64,000 bases of DNA from Paractinoplanes maris (GCF_023544465.1 NZ_JALPVL010000008.1:464822-528821); one strand, 5' to 3'; positions 49,326 to 57,768 are shown, counted from the stretch's first letter. Program-made: numbers and translations. Notes: generated from the letters alone by a model not told the origin.

Positions 49326-49511
49326 CCGGCACCCCCGCACAGAGCCGGACCGGTTTCCGCGAGGCGAGCGGCCAGGGCCGAGCCGGTCGTCAGGCGCTCT
49401 CCGCGCTGATCCGGGTCGGCTCCCACGGGGCCAGCGGCCAGGGCCGAGCCGGTCATCGGGCACCCCCGCGACGATCCGGGCCGGCCTCGGCGAGGCGGGC
49501 GGCCAGGGCCG
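49305..49511. repeat. degenerate tandem duplication, period 65-66 bp
   Basis: The core GGCCGAGCCGGTC recurs at about 49311, 49376 and 49442, and GCCAGGGCCGAG at 49371, 49437 and 49502. The unit is the 3' end of the ligase gene together with its stop/start junction (TCAT on plus, ATGA on minus). It explains the extra sequence between ligase and P450. Confidence 0.8.
49322..49456 (-). CDS. 44-codon relay ORF made by tandem duplication
   Basis: An ATG at 49456 overlaps the ligase stop (ATGA), and the frame runs 44 codons to a TGA that overlaps the P450 start (again ATGA). The peptide (MTGSALAAGP...GSALAARLAETG) repeats the ligase C-terminus (ASALAARLAEAG), so it arose by duplicating that end. 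Whether the peptide has a function is unknown. It would keep ribosomes moving from ligase to P450 by termination-reinitiation. Confidence 0.35.
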   Translation of the reverse strand: MTGSALAAGPVGADPDQRGERLTTGSALAARLAETGPALCGGAG

Positions 49512-50904
49512 AGGCGGCGGCGCGGTCGGGTTTGCGGGATCGGCCGGCCAGCGGGATGCGGGCGAACACGACCGCGTCCGGCCGGGCCGAGCCCATCCGG
49601 GCCAGCGGCTCGCGCAGGACCTCGCGCAGCTCATCTGGGGCGGTGCCAGGGGCCGGCTGGACGACCGCGACCACGCGTTCGTCGCCGTCGCCGGCCGGCA
49701 CGCCGACCAGCAGGGCGAGCTCCACGCCGGGCACGTGCAGCGCGGGTTCGTAGAGGCCGGGATAGATGTTCTCGGCCCCGCGCAGGATCATGTCCTTGGC
49801 CCGGCCGCCCAGCACCACCGTGCGCCCGTCGACCCGGCCGATGTCGCCGGTCGCCACCCACGCCGGCCGTTGTTCGCCGAGATAGCGGTCGGCCGCGGTC
49901 GGCCCGGCCAGCAGCACCTCGCCCGCTGCGGACACCCGGGCCCGTACGCCCGGCAGCAGCTCGCCGACCAGGTCGCCGTCGCCGTCGTAGGCACTTTTGG
50001 CCGCCGACTCGACGGCCGCCGCCGGGAACACCTCGGTCAGCGCATAGACCCCCCACGCCTCCCGCGCCCCCGCCCGGCGCACCGCCGTCAGCAGCGACGC
50101 GCTCACCGGCGCCGACCCGCTGTAGACCCGCCCGGTGAAGCGGCAGCCGTCGGCCAGCGCGGCCCGCACCTGCGGCGGCGTCAGATACACCGCCTGCGGT
50201 TCCAGCGACCGCAGCTGGCGGCGGAGCCCGCGCCGAGCCGGTAACGCCACCGGCGCCCCGCCGGCCAGCGACGGCAGCAGCACGAAGAACGTGCCGCCCA
50301 GCACTGGCGACCCCGGCACCGGGCGCACCAGGTCGCGCACGGCGGCCATCCCGGCCGAGATCGACGCGCGCGTGTGCACGACCGCGCGCGGCCGGCTCGT
50401 CGTGCCCGAGGTGAAGACGACCACGGCGTCGCCGTCACCGTCGTACGGCTGGGGACTCCGGCCCGGAAGGGGCCGCAGAGCCGGCGGCGCACCAGGAAGC
50501 CGGCGCCCGACGGTCTTGACCGGCGCGATCGTGCTCAGGTCGGGCAGGGCGAGATGCGCCCGGCGGGCCAGCGGCGCCGCCCACCCGGCCACCGCCTGGG
50601 CCGCCGCGTCGGCCAGCACCAGCCGCGGTGCGGCCAGCGCGAGCCGGGCCCGCACCACCTCGGGTCCGGCGGTCGGGTCGAGCACGGCGATGCGCAGACC
50701 CAGGTGGTACGCCGCGAGCAGGGTGGCCAGCGAGCGCGCCCCCGGGCGTACGGCCAGGGCGACGGTGTCCCCGGCGACCAGGCCTTCGGCGGCCAGCGCG
50801 ACGGCGTAGCCCCGGATCAGGCGGGCCAGGTCACCGCGGGTCGTGCCGGGCAGCGCCGGGTCGGTGTCGTCCTCGTGCAGGCTCGCGATCAGGTCGGTGA
50901 GCAT
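49453..50904 (-). CDS. AMP-dependent acyl ligase, OleC/LstC-like
   Basis: The 483-residue adenylate-forming enzyme contains the P-loop-like VVVFTSGTTSRPRAVVHT (about 161-178), where the usual Gly-x-Pro-Lys-Gly is S-R-P-R-A. It also has GVYALTEVFP (adenine side), ATGDIGRVDGRTV, and GGRAKDMILRGAENIYPG. A C-terminal Lys remains in GRSRKPDRAA. In KASIII-linked clusters such ligases are OleC-type beta-lactone synthetases or acyl activators; the role here is inferred. The ATG overlaps the GT2 stop by one base (TGATG). Confidence 0.8.
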   Translation of the reverse strand: MLTDLIASLHEDDTDPALPGTTRGDLARLIRGYAVALAAEGLVAGDTVALAVRPGARSLATLLAAYHLGLRIAVLDPTAGPEVVRARLALAAPRLVLADAAAQAVAGWAAPLARRAHLALPDLSTIAPVKTVGRRLPGAPPALRPLPGRSPQPYDGDGDAVVVFTSGTTSRPRAVVHTRASISAGMAAVRDLVRPVPGSPVLGGTFFVLLPSLAGGAPVALPARRGLRRQLRSLEPQAVYLTPPQVRAALADGCRFTGRVYSGSAPVSASLLTAVRRAGAREAWGVYALTEVFPAAAVESAAKSAYDGDGDLVGELLPGVRARVSAAGEVLLAGPTAADRYLGEQRPAWVATGDIGRVDGRTVVLGGRAKDMILRGAENIYPGLYEPALHVPGVELALLVGVPAGDGDERVVAVVQPAPGTAPDELREVLREPLARMGSARPDAVVFARIPLAGRSRKPDRAAASALAARLAEAGPDRRGGAR

Positions 50905-51638
50905 CAGCGCGGGTCCGCCGTGCGGGTGCCGCTGCCCTTGTCGAGATACCACTTCGCGGTGCCGACCACCCCGTACGCCTTGATCCGGCGGGTCGAGTTG
51001 GCGACCACCATGTGACGGCTGTGCACGATCGCCGGCGTGGTGCGCCGCACCCGGTTGAGGAACGTGCGGTCGGTCGGGGAGGGGCGCCGGGGCATCCCGC
51101 CGCACGCCTCGTACAGCGCGGCGGTGATGGCCATGTTGTTGCCGGCGTGCATCCGGTACGGCGCCTGGTATCCGCCGCCCGCGTGCGCCGGGCGGAGCCG
51201 GCCGAAGCTCGCCGCGAGCACCACCAGCAGCCGGAAGAACGCGCGCCCGAACGGCCCGTGCTCGTCGCGCCGCGCGGTGATCCGGCCGCAGGCCAGGCCG
51301 TCGCTTCGCCGGAGGGCGGCCCGGGCCGCGGCGACCCAGCCCGGAGCGGGCAGGCAGTCGGCATCGGTCCGGGCCAGGTGCACCGCCCCGGCCGCGATCG
51401 CGTGCCGGAAACCGGTGTCGACCGCGCAGCCGACACCCTTCTCGCGCTCGACGAGCAGGTGGACCGGGAACGGCGCGCGGAACCGCCGCACCACTTCGCC
51501 GGTCGTGTCGGTCGAGCCGTTGTCGACCACCAGCAGCGTGAAGTCGGTGTCGGTCTGCGCGGCCAGCGCCGCCAGGGTGGCGCCGATCCGCGCGGCCTCG
51601 TTGTAGGCCGGCACGATCACCCACAGCGGCGTGCTCAC
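50904..51638 (-). CDS. glycosyltransferase family 2
   Basis: The 244-residue GT-A protein shows WVIVPAYNEAARIGATLAAL, LLVVDNGSTDTTGEVV, VEREKGVGCAVDTGFRHAIA and the metal-binding TDADCLPAPGWV (DxD). The C-terminal part (HAGNNMAITAALYEACGGMP) is typical of the acceptor side. It has no transmembrane helix of note. It sits between the KASIII-like and ligase genes in an overlapping operon, so its likely job is to add a sugar to the lipid product (inference). The start GTG overlaps the KASIII-like stop (GTGA). Confidence 0.88.
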   Translation of the reverse strand: MSTPLWVIVPAYNEAARIGATLAALAAQTDTDFTLLVVDNGSTDTTGEVVRRFRAPFPVHLLVEREKGVGCAVDTGFRHAIAAGAVHLARTDADCLPAPGWVAAARAALRRSDGLACGRITARRDEHGPFGRAFFRLLVVLAASFGRLRPAHAGGGYQAPYRMHAGNNMAITAALYEACGGMPRRPSPTDRTFLNRVRRTTPAIVHSRHMVVANSTRRIKAYGVVGTAKWYLDKGSGTRTADPR

Positions 51639-52624
51639 GAGACCTCCCAGACCATGGTCATCAGGCTGACGCCGCCGCCCAGGCCGACCAGGAGCACCCG
51701 GTCGCCGGTGCTCAGACCCGGGCGTACGCGTCCCAGCTGCACCCCGATCGAAGCCGAGGCCATGTTGCCGAGCTCGCCCACGGTCACTTCGAGCTTGTCC
51801 CGCGGCACCCCGGTGACCGCCACGAAGCGCTCCAGGTAGGGCAGCGTCACCTGGTGCACGAGCACCTTCGCGTAGTCGTCCCAGCCCAGCCCGGTGCGCG
51901 CGGCGACCCGGTCGATCAGGCCGGCGCCGATCCGCTCGAAGACCTCGCGCAGCCGGTGGCCGTCGCCGGTGAAATAGGTGTGCTCCTCGCCCCGCGGGTG
52001 CCGCGACCCGCCGCCGAAGATGCCGCCGACCGCCCAGTGCTCGGAGTGCGTCTCGACGTCGATGTCGAGGATGCCGCCAGTGCCGACCGGCTCGACCAGC
52101 ACCGCCGCGCCCGCGTCGCCGAACGTGTAACCCGCGAACGCCGTACGCGCCTCGGCCAGGCCGTGCAGTCGGGGCCGCCTGGCCCGGGTCGGCGTCTCGC
52201 CGGTCACCACCAGCGCCTTGCCGGCCCGGCCGGCCAGGATCATCGAGCGGGCCAGGTCGATGCCGTTGAGGAAGCTGTTGCAGGCGTTCGTGACGTCCAG
52301 CGCGTGGGCCCGGCTGCCCAGCGCGGCCTGCACGACGTGCGCGGTGGCCGGCTCGGTCATGTCGCGGGTGGCGCTGGCGAACAGCAGCAGGTCGACGTCG
52401 AGCGGGTCGGTGCCGGTCTCGGCCAGCACCTTGGTCGCGGCGTCGACGGCCAGGTCGGAGGCGTACTCGTCGTCGGCCGCGACGTGCCGCTGCCGGATGC
52501 CGGTCGTCCGGCGGAACAGCCCGGCCGGCACGGGCAGTCCCGCCGTGACCCGCTGCTGCAGGTCGTCGGTCAGTTCGGTCCGGGCCGGCAGGGCGTACGC
52601 GACCCCGGTGATCCCCACATTCAT
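51635..52624 (-). CDS. ketoacyl synthase III-type enzyme, OleA-like
   Basis: The 329-residue thiolase-fold protein has the KASIII/OleA triad: Cys115 (VTNACNSFLNGID), His257 (VLVHQVTLPYL) and Asn287 (GELGNMASASI). It lacks a partner acyl carrier protein in the neighbourhood. OleA joins two acyl-CoAs head to head; FabH-type relatives elongate malonyl-ACP or transfer acyl groups. The company of an OleC-like ligase and OleD-like reductase favours a Claisen condensation of two acyl chains. It is the first gene of the cluster, 49 bp from the antiporter gene upstream. Confidence 0.82.
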   Translation of the reverse strand: MNVGITGVAYALPARTELTDDLQQRVTAGLPVPAGLFRRTTGIRQRHVAADDEYASDLAVDAATKVLAETGTDPLDVDLLLFASATRDMTEPATAHVVQAALGSRAHALDVTNACNSFLNGIDLARSMILAGRAGKALVVTGETPTRARRPRLHGLAEARTAFAGYTFGDAGAAVLVEPVGTGGILDIDVETHSEHWAVGGIFGGGSRHPRGEEHTYFTGDGHRLREVFERIGAGLIDRVAARTGLGWDDYAKVLVHQVTLPYLERFVAVTGVPRDKLEVTVGELGNMASASIGVQLGRVRPGLSTGDRVLLVGLGGGVSLMTMVWEVS

Positions 52625-52673
52625 GCGTGACAGCCTTCCGGGCCGGCCGGGCCGGACACCAGAGCGGGGATAC

Positions 52674-54152
52674 TCAGGATCGGCTTGAGCCCGCGGGCTC
52701 GCGGACCAGTGACTGGTCCTCGTAGCAGTACTGCCAGCCGTCGCCCTCCTGCAGCGAGCGGATCAGCGGGTGCCGGCTGTCCTCGTAGTGCGCCGTGGAG
52801 TGCTTGTTCTTGGAGTCGTCGCAGCAGGCGACCAGGCCACAGGTCAGGCACATGCGCAGCTGCACCCAGGTGTCACCCAGCTCGACACACTCCCCGCACT
52901 CGTCCTCGTCCGTCTCGGTGATCTGGATCCGGTCGAGGTGGGTGCAGGCGGTGCTGATCGTCTCCTCGCGCACATACCGCCAGCGGTCGTGCAGCAGCCG
53001 GTCGGGGATGATCCGGGCCAGGTACTTGGAGTTCGCGGCCAGGATCGGCGCCAGCACGGCCAGGATCAGCACGTAGAGCGCGATGAACGGGCCGATCCGC
53101 TCGTCGAGCCCGGCCCCGATGGCCAGGGTGGCCAGGATCAGCGAGAACTCGCCGCGGCCGAGCACGGTCAGGCCCACGTTGGCCGCGCCGCGCTGGTTGA
53201 GCCCGAAGAGCCGGGCCGTGATCAGGCCCGCGGTGATGTTGGTGACGACGGTGATGGCGATGGCGATGATCACCGGCACGATGACCGAGCCGATCTCGCC
53301 GACGTCGATGCTGGTGCCGAACGCGATGAAGAAGATCGCGGCGAACACGTCGCGCAGCGGCACGACGATGCGCTCGGCCCGCTCGCGGATCGAGGTGCGG
53401 GCCACCACCAGGCCGATCATCAGCGCGCCGATGGCGTCCGAGACGCCGATCTCGGCCGAGATGCCGGCGATCAGCACGACCAGGCCGATCATGATGATCG
53501 CGACCAGCTCGTCCTCGCGGCTGTCGAGCACCTTGCCGATCCACTTGGCCCCCCATCGGGCCACCGCGAACAGCACGGCCAGGTAGCCGAAGCTGATGCC
53601 GATGCGCAGCAGCAGCTCGCCGGCCGAGCTGGCGCCGGACAGGATCGGGCTGAGCAGGGCCAGGTAGAGCGCGAGGAACAGGTCCTCGATGACGATGATG
53701 CCGAGGATGACCGGCGTCTCGGCGTTGGCCAGCCGGCGCATCTCGATGAGCAGCTTGGTGGCGATGGCCGAGGACGAGATGCCGACCGCGCCGGCGATCA
53801 CGAAGGCTTCCTTGACCCCCCAGCCGAGGGCGAAACCGAGGCCGAGCCCGGCGCTGATGTTGATGCCGATGTAGGCCCCGGCCGCGTAGTACAGCCGTTT
53901 ACCGCTGCCCAGAACCTGCTCGACCGGGAACTCCAGGCCGAGGTGGAACAGCAGCACGACCAGCCCGAACAGGGCCAGGATGTCGAGGTCCTCGGGGTGC
54001 TCGAAGGCGACCGGACCGCCGGTGCTCGGGCCGAGCAGGATGCCGGCCAGCATGAAGAAGGGGACGGTGGGCAGGCCCATGCGGCGCCCGAGACGAGCGA
54101 GCAGGCCGGCCACCAGGATCAGGGCGCCCAGCCCGATGAGATTCGCGTGCAC
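52674..54152 (-). CDS. CPA2 cation/proton antiporter fused to a UBP-type zinc finger
   Basis: The 492-residue protein has about 11-12 transmembrane helices of the KefB/CPA2 type (GLPTVPFFMLAGILLGP, AGAVGISSSAIATKLLIE, VSDAIGALMIGLVVAR, TVLGRGEFSLILATLAI). A cytoplasmic C-terminal domain follows from about residue 403. It carries C403-x-H405, C417-x2-C420, C433-x2-C436, Cys441 and His449, His453, His459, the ligand pattern of UBP (ubiquitin-hydrolase-type) zinc fingers. It lacks the TrkA-N/C domains common in such antiporters. The next gene upstream on this strand, 4 bp away, encodes a KhtT-like subunit, so both likely form one transporter unit. Confidence 0.9.
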   Translation of the reverse strand: MHANLIGLGALILVAGLLARLGRRMGLPTVPFFMLAGILLGPSTGGPVAFEHPEDLDILALFGLVVLLFHLGLEFPVEQVLGSGKRLYYAAGAYIGINISAGLGLGFALGWGVKEAFVIAGAVGISSSAIATKLLIEMRRLANAETPVILGIIVIEDLFLALYLALLSPILSGASSAGELLLRIGISFGYLAVLFAVARWGAKWIGKVLDSREDELVAIIMIGLVVLIAGISAEIGVSDAIGALMIGLVVARTSIRERAERIVVPLRDVFAAIFFIAFGTSIDVGEIGSVIVPVIIAIAITVVTNITAGLITARLFGLNQRGAANVGLTVLGRGEFSLILATLAIGAGLDERIGPFIALYVLILAVLAPILAANSKYLARIIPDRLLHDRWRYVREETISTACTHLDRIQITETDEDECGECVELGDTWVQLRMCLTCGLVACCDDSKNKHSTAHYEDSRHPLIRSLQEGDGWQYCYEDQSLVREPAGSSRS

Positions 54153-54156
54153 GCGG

Positions 54157-54384
54157 TCAGTCCACGAAGAAGGTGCCGGAGAGCACGGCGCCGACCTTGC
54201 GGGCTTGTTCCTCGGTCAGCTCGATCACCGCTGCCGGGTCGTCGCCCGCCGTGGTGAACACGTAGAGGTGCCGCTTGCCGTCCCGGCCGACCACGATCGA
54301 GACGCGGTCGCTGCCGGAGTGCAGATCGACGTCGTACCGGGTGCCGAGGCCGGGAAGTTCCTGAATGCGAACGCCTTTGCCCAT
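54157..54384 (-). CDS. one-domain KhtT-like antiporter regulatory subunit
   Basis: The 75-residue protein (MGKGVRIQELPGLGTRYDVD, ... VIELTEEQARKVGAVLSGTFF) matches the N-terminal domain of KhtT-type antiporter regulators. Full-length members have about 160 residues and a C-terminal TrkA_C (RCK-C) ligand domain, which is absent here. It stops 4 bp before the antiporter start, so they are translated together. The missing ligand domain may be functionally replaced by the zinc finger on the antiporter (inference). Confidence 0.75.
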   Translation of the reverse strand: MGKGVRIQELPGLGTRYDVDLHSGSDRVSIVVGRDGKRHLYVFTTAGDDPAAVIELTEEQARKVGAVLSGTFFVD

Positions 54385-54395
54385 GTCCGCAGATC

Positions 54396-55652
54396 CTAGG
54401 GGCAGCCCCCCGGCGCTGACCAGGCGCGACCGGAAGTGGTGGCCAGCACACTCTCGGCCTCGCGGGTCACCCGGCGGGCGTCGTCGGCCCGGGCCCGGTC
54501 GTACGTGGCGACGGTGGCCGCGGCGATGCCGGGCCACGCGAAGTCGTCGTGCACCCGGCGCCGGGCGCGGCGGGCGACCCGGCGGGCGTGCTCCCGGTCG
54601 GCCAGCACCGAGCCGACCGCCTCGGCCAGCGCCGACGGATCGCCGGGCGGGAACTTCACCCCGGTCACGCCGTCCTCGACGATCTCGGCCAGCCCGCCGG
54701 TGTCGGCCACCGCGACCGGGGTGCCGGCCGCCGCCGCCTCCAGCGCCACCATGCCGAACGGCTCGTAGATGCTGGGCACGACGTAGCAGTCGGAGGCGCC
54801 CATCAAAGCGGTCAGGTGATGACCGGTCAGGAAGCCGGCGAAGGTCACGCCCTCGGTGGCCAGAGATTCCAGATCCTTGCGGTACGGGCCATCGCCGGCC
54901 ACGACCACTCGTAGCCCCGGGTGCCGCTCGCGCAGGGCCGGCACCGCCGTCAGCAGGTGCTGCACGCCCTTCTCGTAGACGAGCCGGCCGGCGAAGCTGA
55001 CCAGCGGCCCGTCCGCCTCGGCATATCGGCGGCGGGCGGCCGCCACCGCGCGCGGCCGCGGGCTCCAGACCAGCGCGTCGACGCCGTTGGGGACCACGTC
55101 GATGCCGGCCGCGGGCACGTCGAAGAGCCGCTGCACCTCGTCGCTCATGTAATCGGAGCAGACGATCGTGCGGGACGCCTCGGCGGCCAGCCAGCGCTCG
55201 ATGTCGTCGATCGAGCGGTTGTGCGGGTGCGGCAGCCAGCCCTGGTGCCGGCCCGACTCGGTGGCGTGGATGGTGGCCACCAGTGGCACGTCCAGGTGGT
55301 CGCGCACGGTCACCGCGGCGTGGGCGACGAGCCAGTCGTGCGCGTGGATCACGTCGTAGTCGCCGGTGCGGGCGGCGCGCAGGGCGGTCCGGGTCAGCGT
55401 GTGGTTGAACGCCATGGCCCAGGCCAGCATGTCGCCGTCGTGCACCTCGAAGCGCGCCGGGTCGTCGGGCGCGCGCAGGATGCGGACCCCCTCGGCGTAC
55501 TCCTCGCGCAGCGCTCCCGGCGCCTGCCGGGTGACCACGGTGACGTCGTGGCCGGCGGCGGCGAGCGTGGTGGCCAGGGCGTGCACGTGCCGGCCGAGGC
55601 CACCGACCAGCAGCGGCGGATACTCCCAGGACAGCATGAGGATGCGGGTCAC
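54396..55652 (-). CDS. GT4-family glycosyltransferase, glycogen synthase-like
   Basis: The 418-residue GT-B enzyme has MLSWEYPPLLVGGLGRHVHA at the N-terminus, HDWLVAHAAVTVRDHLDVPLV, VVPNGVD, VSFAGRLVYEKGVQHLL and the sugar-nucleotide motif PSIYEPFGMVALEAAAAGTP. This pattern is typical of starch/glycogen synthase-like enzymes. It is followed on the same strand, and preceded 3 bp away, by an amylo-1,6-glucosidase-type gene, which supports a role in alpha-glucan metabolism. ADP- or UDP-glucose use is not decidable from sequence. Confidence 0.85.
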   Translation of the reverse strand: MTRILMLSWEYPPLLVGGLGRHVHALATTLAAAGHDVTVVTRQAPGALREEYAEGVRILRAPDDPARFEVHDGDMLAWAMAFNHTLTRTALRAARTGDYDVIHAHDWLVAHAAVTVRDHLDVPLVATIHATESGRHQGWLPHPHNRSIDDIERWLAAEASRTIVCSDYMSDEVQRLFDVPAAGIDVVPNGVDALVWSPRPRAVAAARRRYAEADGPLVSFAGRLVYEKGVQHLLTAVPALRERHPGLRVVVAGDGPYRKDLESLATEGVTFAGFLTGHHLTALMGASDCYVVPSIYEPFGMVALEAAAAGTPVAVADTGGLAEIVEDGVTGVKFPPGDPSALAEAVGSVLADREHARRVARRARRRVHDDFAWPGIAAATVATYDRARADDARRVTREAESVLATTSGRAWSAPGGCP

Positions 55653-55655
55653 GGC

Positions 55656-57539
55656 TCAGGCCTTTCGGGTCACGCGCAGGAGCTCGGCGACGGACCGCGC
55701 CGAGAAGGGGCTACCGCTCGCGCGGTGGGGTGGGTCGCCGTCGGCGGTCTCGCTGACCGAGCCGGCGCCCCACTCGTGCAGGTGGGCCTCGAGACCGGTG
55801 AACAGGCCCTCGGTGGGCAGGCCGAGCGCTTCGCAGGCGTCGGCGTAGGGGCCGATCAGCCACGGCCAGACGGTGCCCTGGTGGTAGGCGATGTCCCGGT
55901 CGTCCCGGTTGCCGCGGTGCTCGCCCTGGTAGCCGTACTCGGTCGGCGCCAGCGTGCGCAGGCCGAGCGGGGTCAGCAGGGCGGCGCCGATCTTGTGCAG
56001 GGCGGCGGTGCCCTCCGGCCGCGGCGCGTGCGGCAGCGACCAGGCGAGGAGCTGGTTGGGCCGCAGCGACGGGTCGTCGTGCCGGCTGCCCGCGCCGAGC
56101 GGATAGGTCGCCGCCGGACCGTCGACCACGTCGTGGAGCCAGCCCTCCGGCGCCGGGAACCGCTTCCGGAAGGCCTCGCACACCCGGTGGTGCCCGGCCC
56201 GGGTGTCGGTGTCGTCCCGCCCGGCTTCGGCGCTCAGGTCGGCCAGCGCGGCCAGGGCGTTCACCCAGAGCGCGTTGATCTCGACCGGTTTGCCGATCCG
56301 CGGGGTGACCGGGCCGTCCCCGGTGTAGCCGTTCATCCAGCTGGCGGCGTTGCTGAGACGCACCAGCCCGTCGGCCGGGTCGATGTCGACGTGGCGCCGC
56401 AGCAGCCGCCCCAGCGGGTCCAGGAGCTGGGCGGCCAGGTCGCTGTCGCCGGTGCGGCGCACGTGCCGGTCGATCGCGTGCACCAGCCACAGCGGCGCGT
56501 CGGGCGAGGTCCGCGGCGCCCACGGGCCGGCCGGCTCGGCGATCTGCTCGGCCGCCCGGTGGGTGTGCGCCAGCAGCAGCTCACGCCCCTCGTCGGCCCG
56601 CCCGGTGTCGAGGAACAGGCCCTCGTACGCGGTGGCCGTGTCGCCCAGATAGCTGCCGAACCAGGGGTAGCCGGCGACGACGTCGGGCCCGTCGGCGCCG
56701 CGCACCACGAACGCGTCGGCCGCCAGCACGAGCGTCGCGGCCGGGCCCTCGGCCTTGGCCGTGGCGATCAGCTCCTGGGCGCGCGTGCGGGCGGCCGCGA
56801 CGACCGCGGCGGCGGCCGGGGGCCGTACGGTGAGATCGCCGCCCCAGGCCGAGATCTCCATCACCTCGCCCGGGCCCACCCGCTCGAAGTACGTGCCCGC
56901 GTGCCAGAGGTCCTCGACGGCCGGCAGGCCGCGCGCGGCCTCCTCCCGGGCGTAGGCGCCCAGGTGCCATTCCCCGCCGGGCTGCCAGCCGGGTCCCTCG
57001 ATCCGGTACGCGTCCTCGACGATCACCCCGCCGGCGACCTGCTCGACCCGCAGGGCCCCGGCCGGTGACCGGCGCTGCTCGTGCGCGTCGCGCCAGGTGC
57101 ACATGGCCGCGACGGCCAGCCCGACCGGCTCGGCGGCCGACACCACACGGTGCGTCACGGCGACACCCGGGTGGCCGTGACGCATCGCCACTTCGCGCTC
57201 GATCACCACGTCACCGACCCGCCAGCGCCACCGCGGAACGCCGTCCACCGACGTGAAGCTCTCCAGGAACCGATCTCCCCGGGGAGCCCGCGCTCCGGAC
57301 TCCCACTCGTGCGTGTAGAGCTGGACTTTGGTGCCCGTGGCGAGCGTCACTGTGAGGTCCAGAGCCGCCAGCGCCAGTCGACGCTCGGCGCTGATAGGGT
57401 CACAGAGAGTGAGAAGCGAATGGTAACGGCGCGTACGCAAGCCGGGCACGGTACCGGTGGCGAAGCCGCCCAGACCGTCTGTCACCAGCCATTCGCGGTC
57501 CGGGGATCCGCACTCCTGCGGTCCGAAAGTGATCGGCAC
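55656..57539 (-). CDS. amylo-alpha-1,6-glucosidase (glycogen debranching, GH133-like)
   Basis: The 627-residue protein has a GDE_N domain (EWLVTDGLGGFATGTVPGLRTR near residue 18, FTSVDGVPRWRWRVGDVVIE) and a GDE_C alpha/alpha-barrel domain with FGSYLGDTATAYEGLFLDTG, SNAASWMNGYTGDGPVTPR, PVEINALWVNAL and AYHQGTVWPWLIGPYADAC. Such enzymes remove alpha-1,6-linked glucose stubs from limit dextrin. GTG 57539 (VPITFGPQECG) was chosen as start. The divergent glgX promoter region (57540-57768) lies upstream. Confidence 0.88.
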   Translation of the reverse strand: MPITFGPQECGSPDREWLVTDGLGGFATGTVPGLRTRRYHSLLTLCDPISAERRLALAALDLTVTLATGTKVQLYTHEWESGARAPRGDRFLESFTSVDGVPRWRWRVGDVVIEREVAMRHGHPGVAVTHRVVSAAEPVGLAVAAMCTWRDAHEQRRSPAGALRVEQVAGGVIVEDAYRIEGPGWQPGGEWHLGAYAREEAARGLPAVEDLWHAGTYFERVGPGEVMEISAWGGDLTVRPPAAAAVVAAARTRAQELIATAKAEGPAATLVLAADAFVVRGADGPDVVAGYPWFGSYLGDTATAYEGLFLDTGRADEGRELLLAHTHRAAEQIAEPAGPWAPRTSPDAPLWLVHAIDRHVRRTGDSDLAAQLLDPLGRLLRRHVDIDPADGLVRLSNAASWMNGYTGDGPVTPRIGKPVEINALWVNALAALADLSAEAGRDDTDTRAGHHRVCEAFRKRFPAPEGWLHDVVDGPAATYPLGAGSRHDDPSLRPNQLLAWSLPHAPRPEGTAALHKIGAALLTPLGLRTLAPTEYGYQGEHRGNRDDRDIAYHQGTVWPWLIGPYADACEALGLPTEGLFTGLEAHLHEWGAGSVSETADGDPPHRASGSPFSARSVAELLRVTRKA

Positions 57540-57768
57540 GCCGCATCTATGCTCAGTTTGCGCGAAGTCAAACCCGGCAGGGGAGGGGTCCACCTGAGTT
57601 GGGTATCGGGGTCGTCGCGCGAAAACTGTCCGCCCCATCGGTGAGAATGAGCCGACGACACGTACGCGGAGGGTTACTCCGGCGGATCGGTGGGCAACAC
57701 CGTCGCGCCGCGGTGCCCGTCAGCTGTGTGGTCGCAGCGCACCGACGGTCGAGGGGTGGGAGCACGAC

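Noticed and set aside
53083..53586. Plus-strand frame opposite the antiporter
   Set aside because: Ser/Thr/Met-rich antisense of membrane helices; no domain, and the antiporter is certain.
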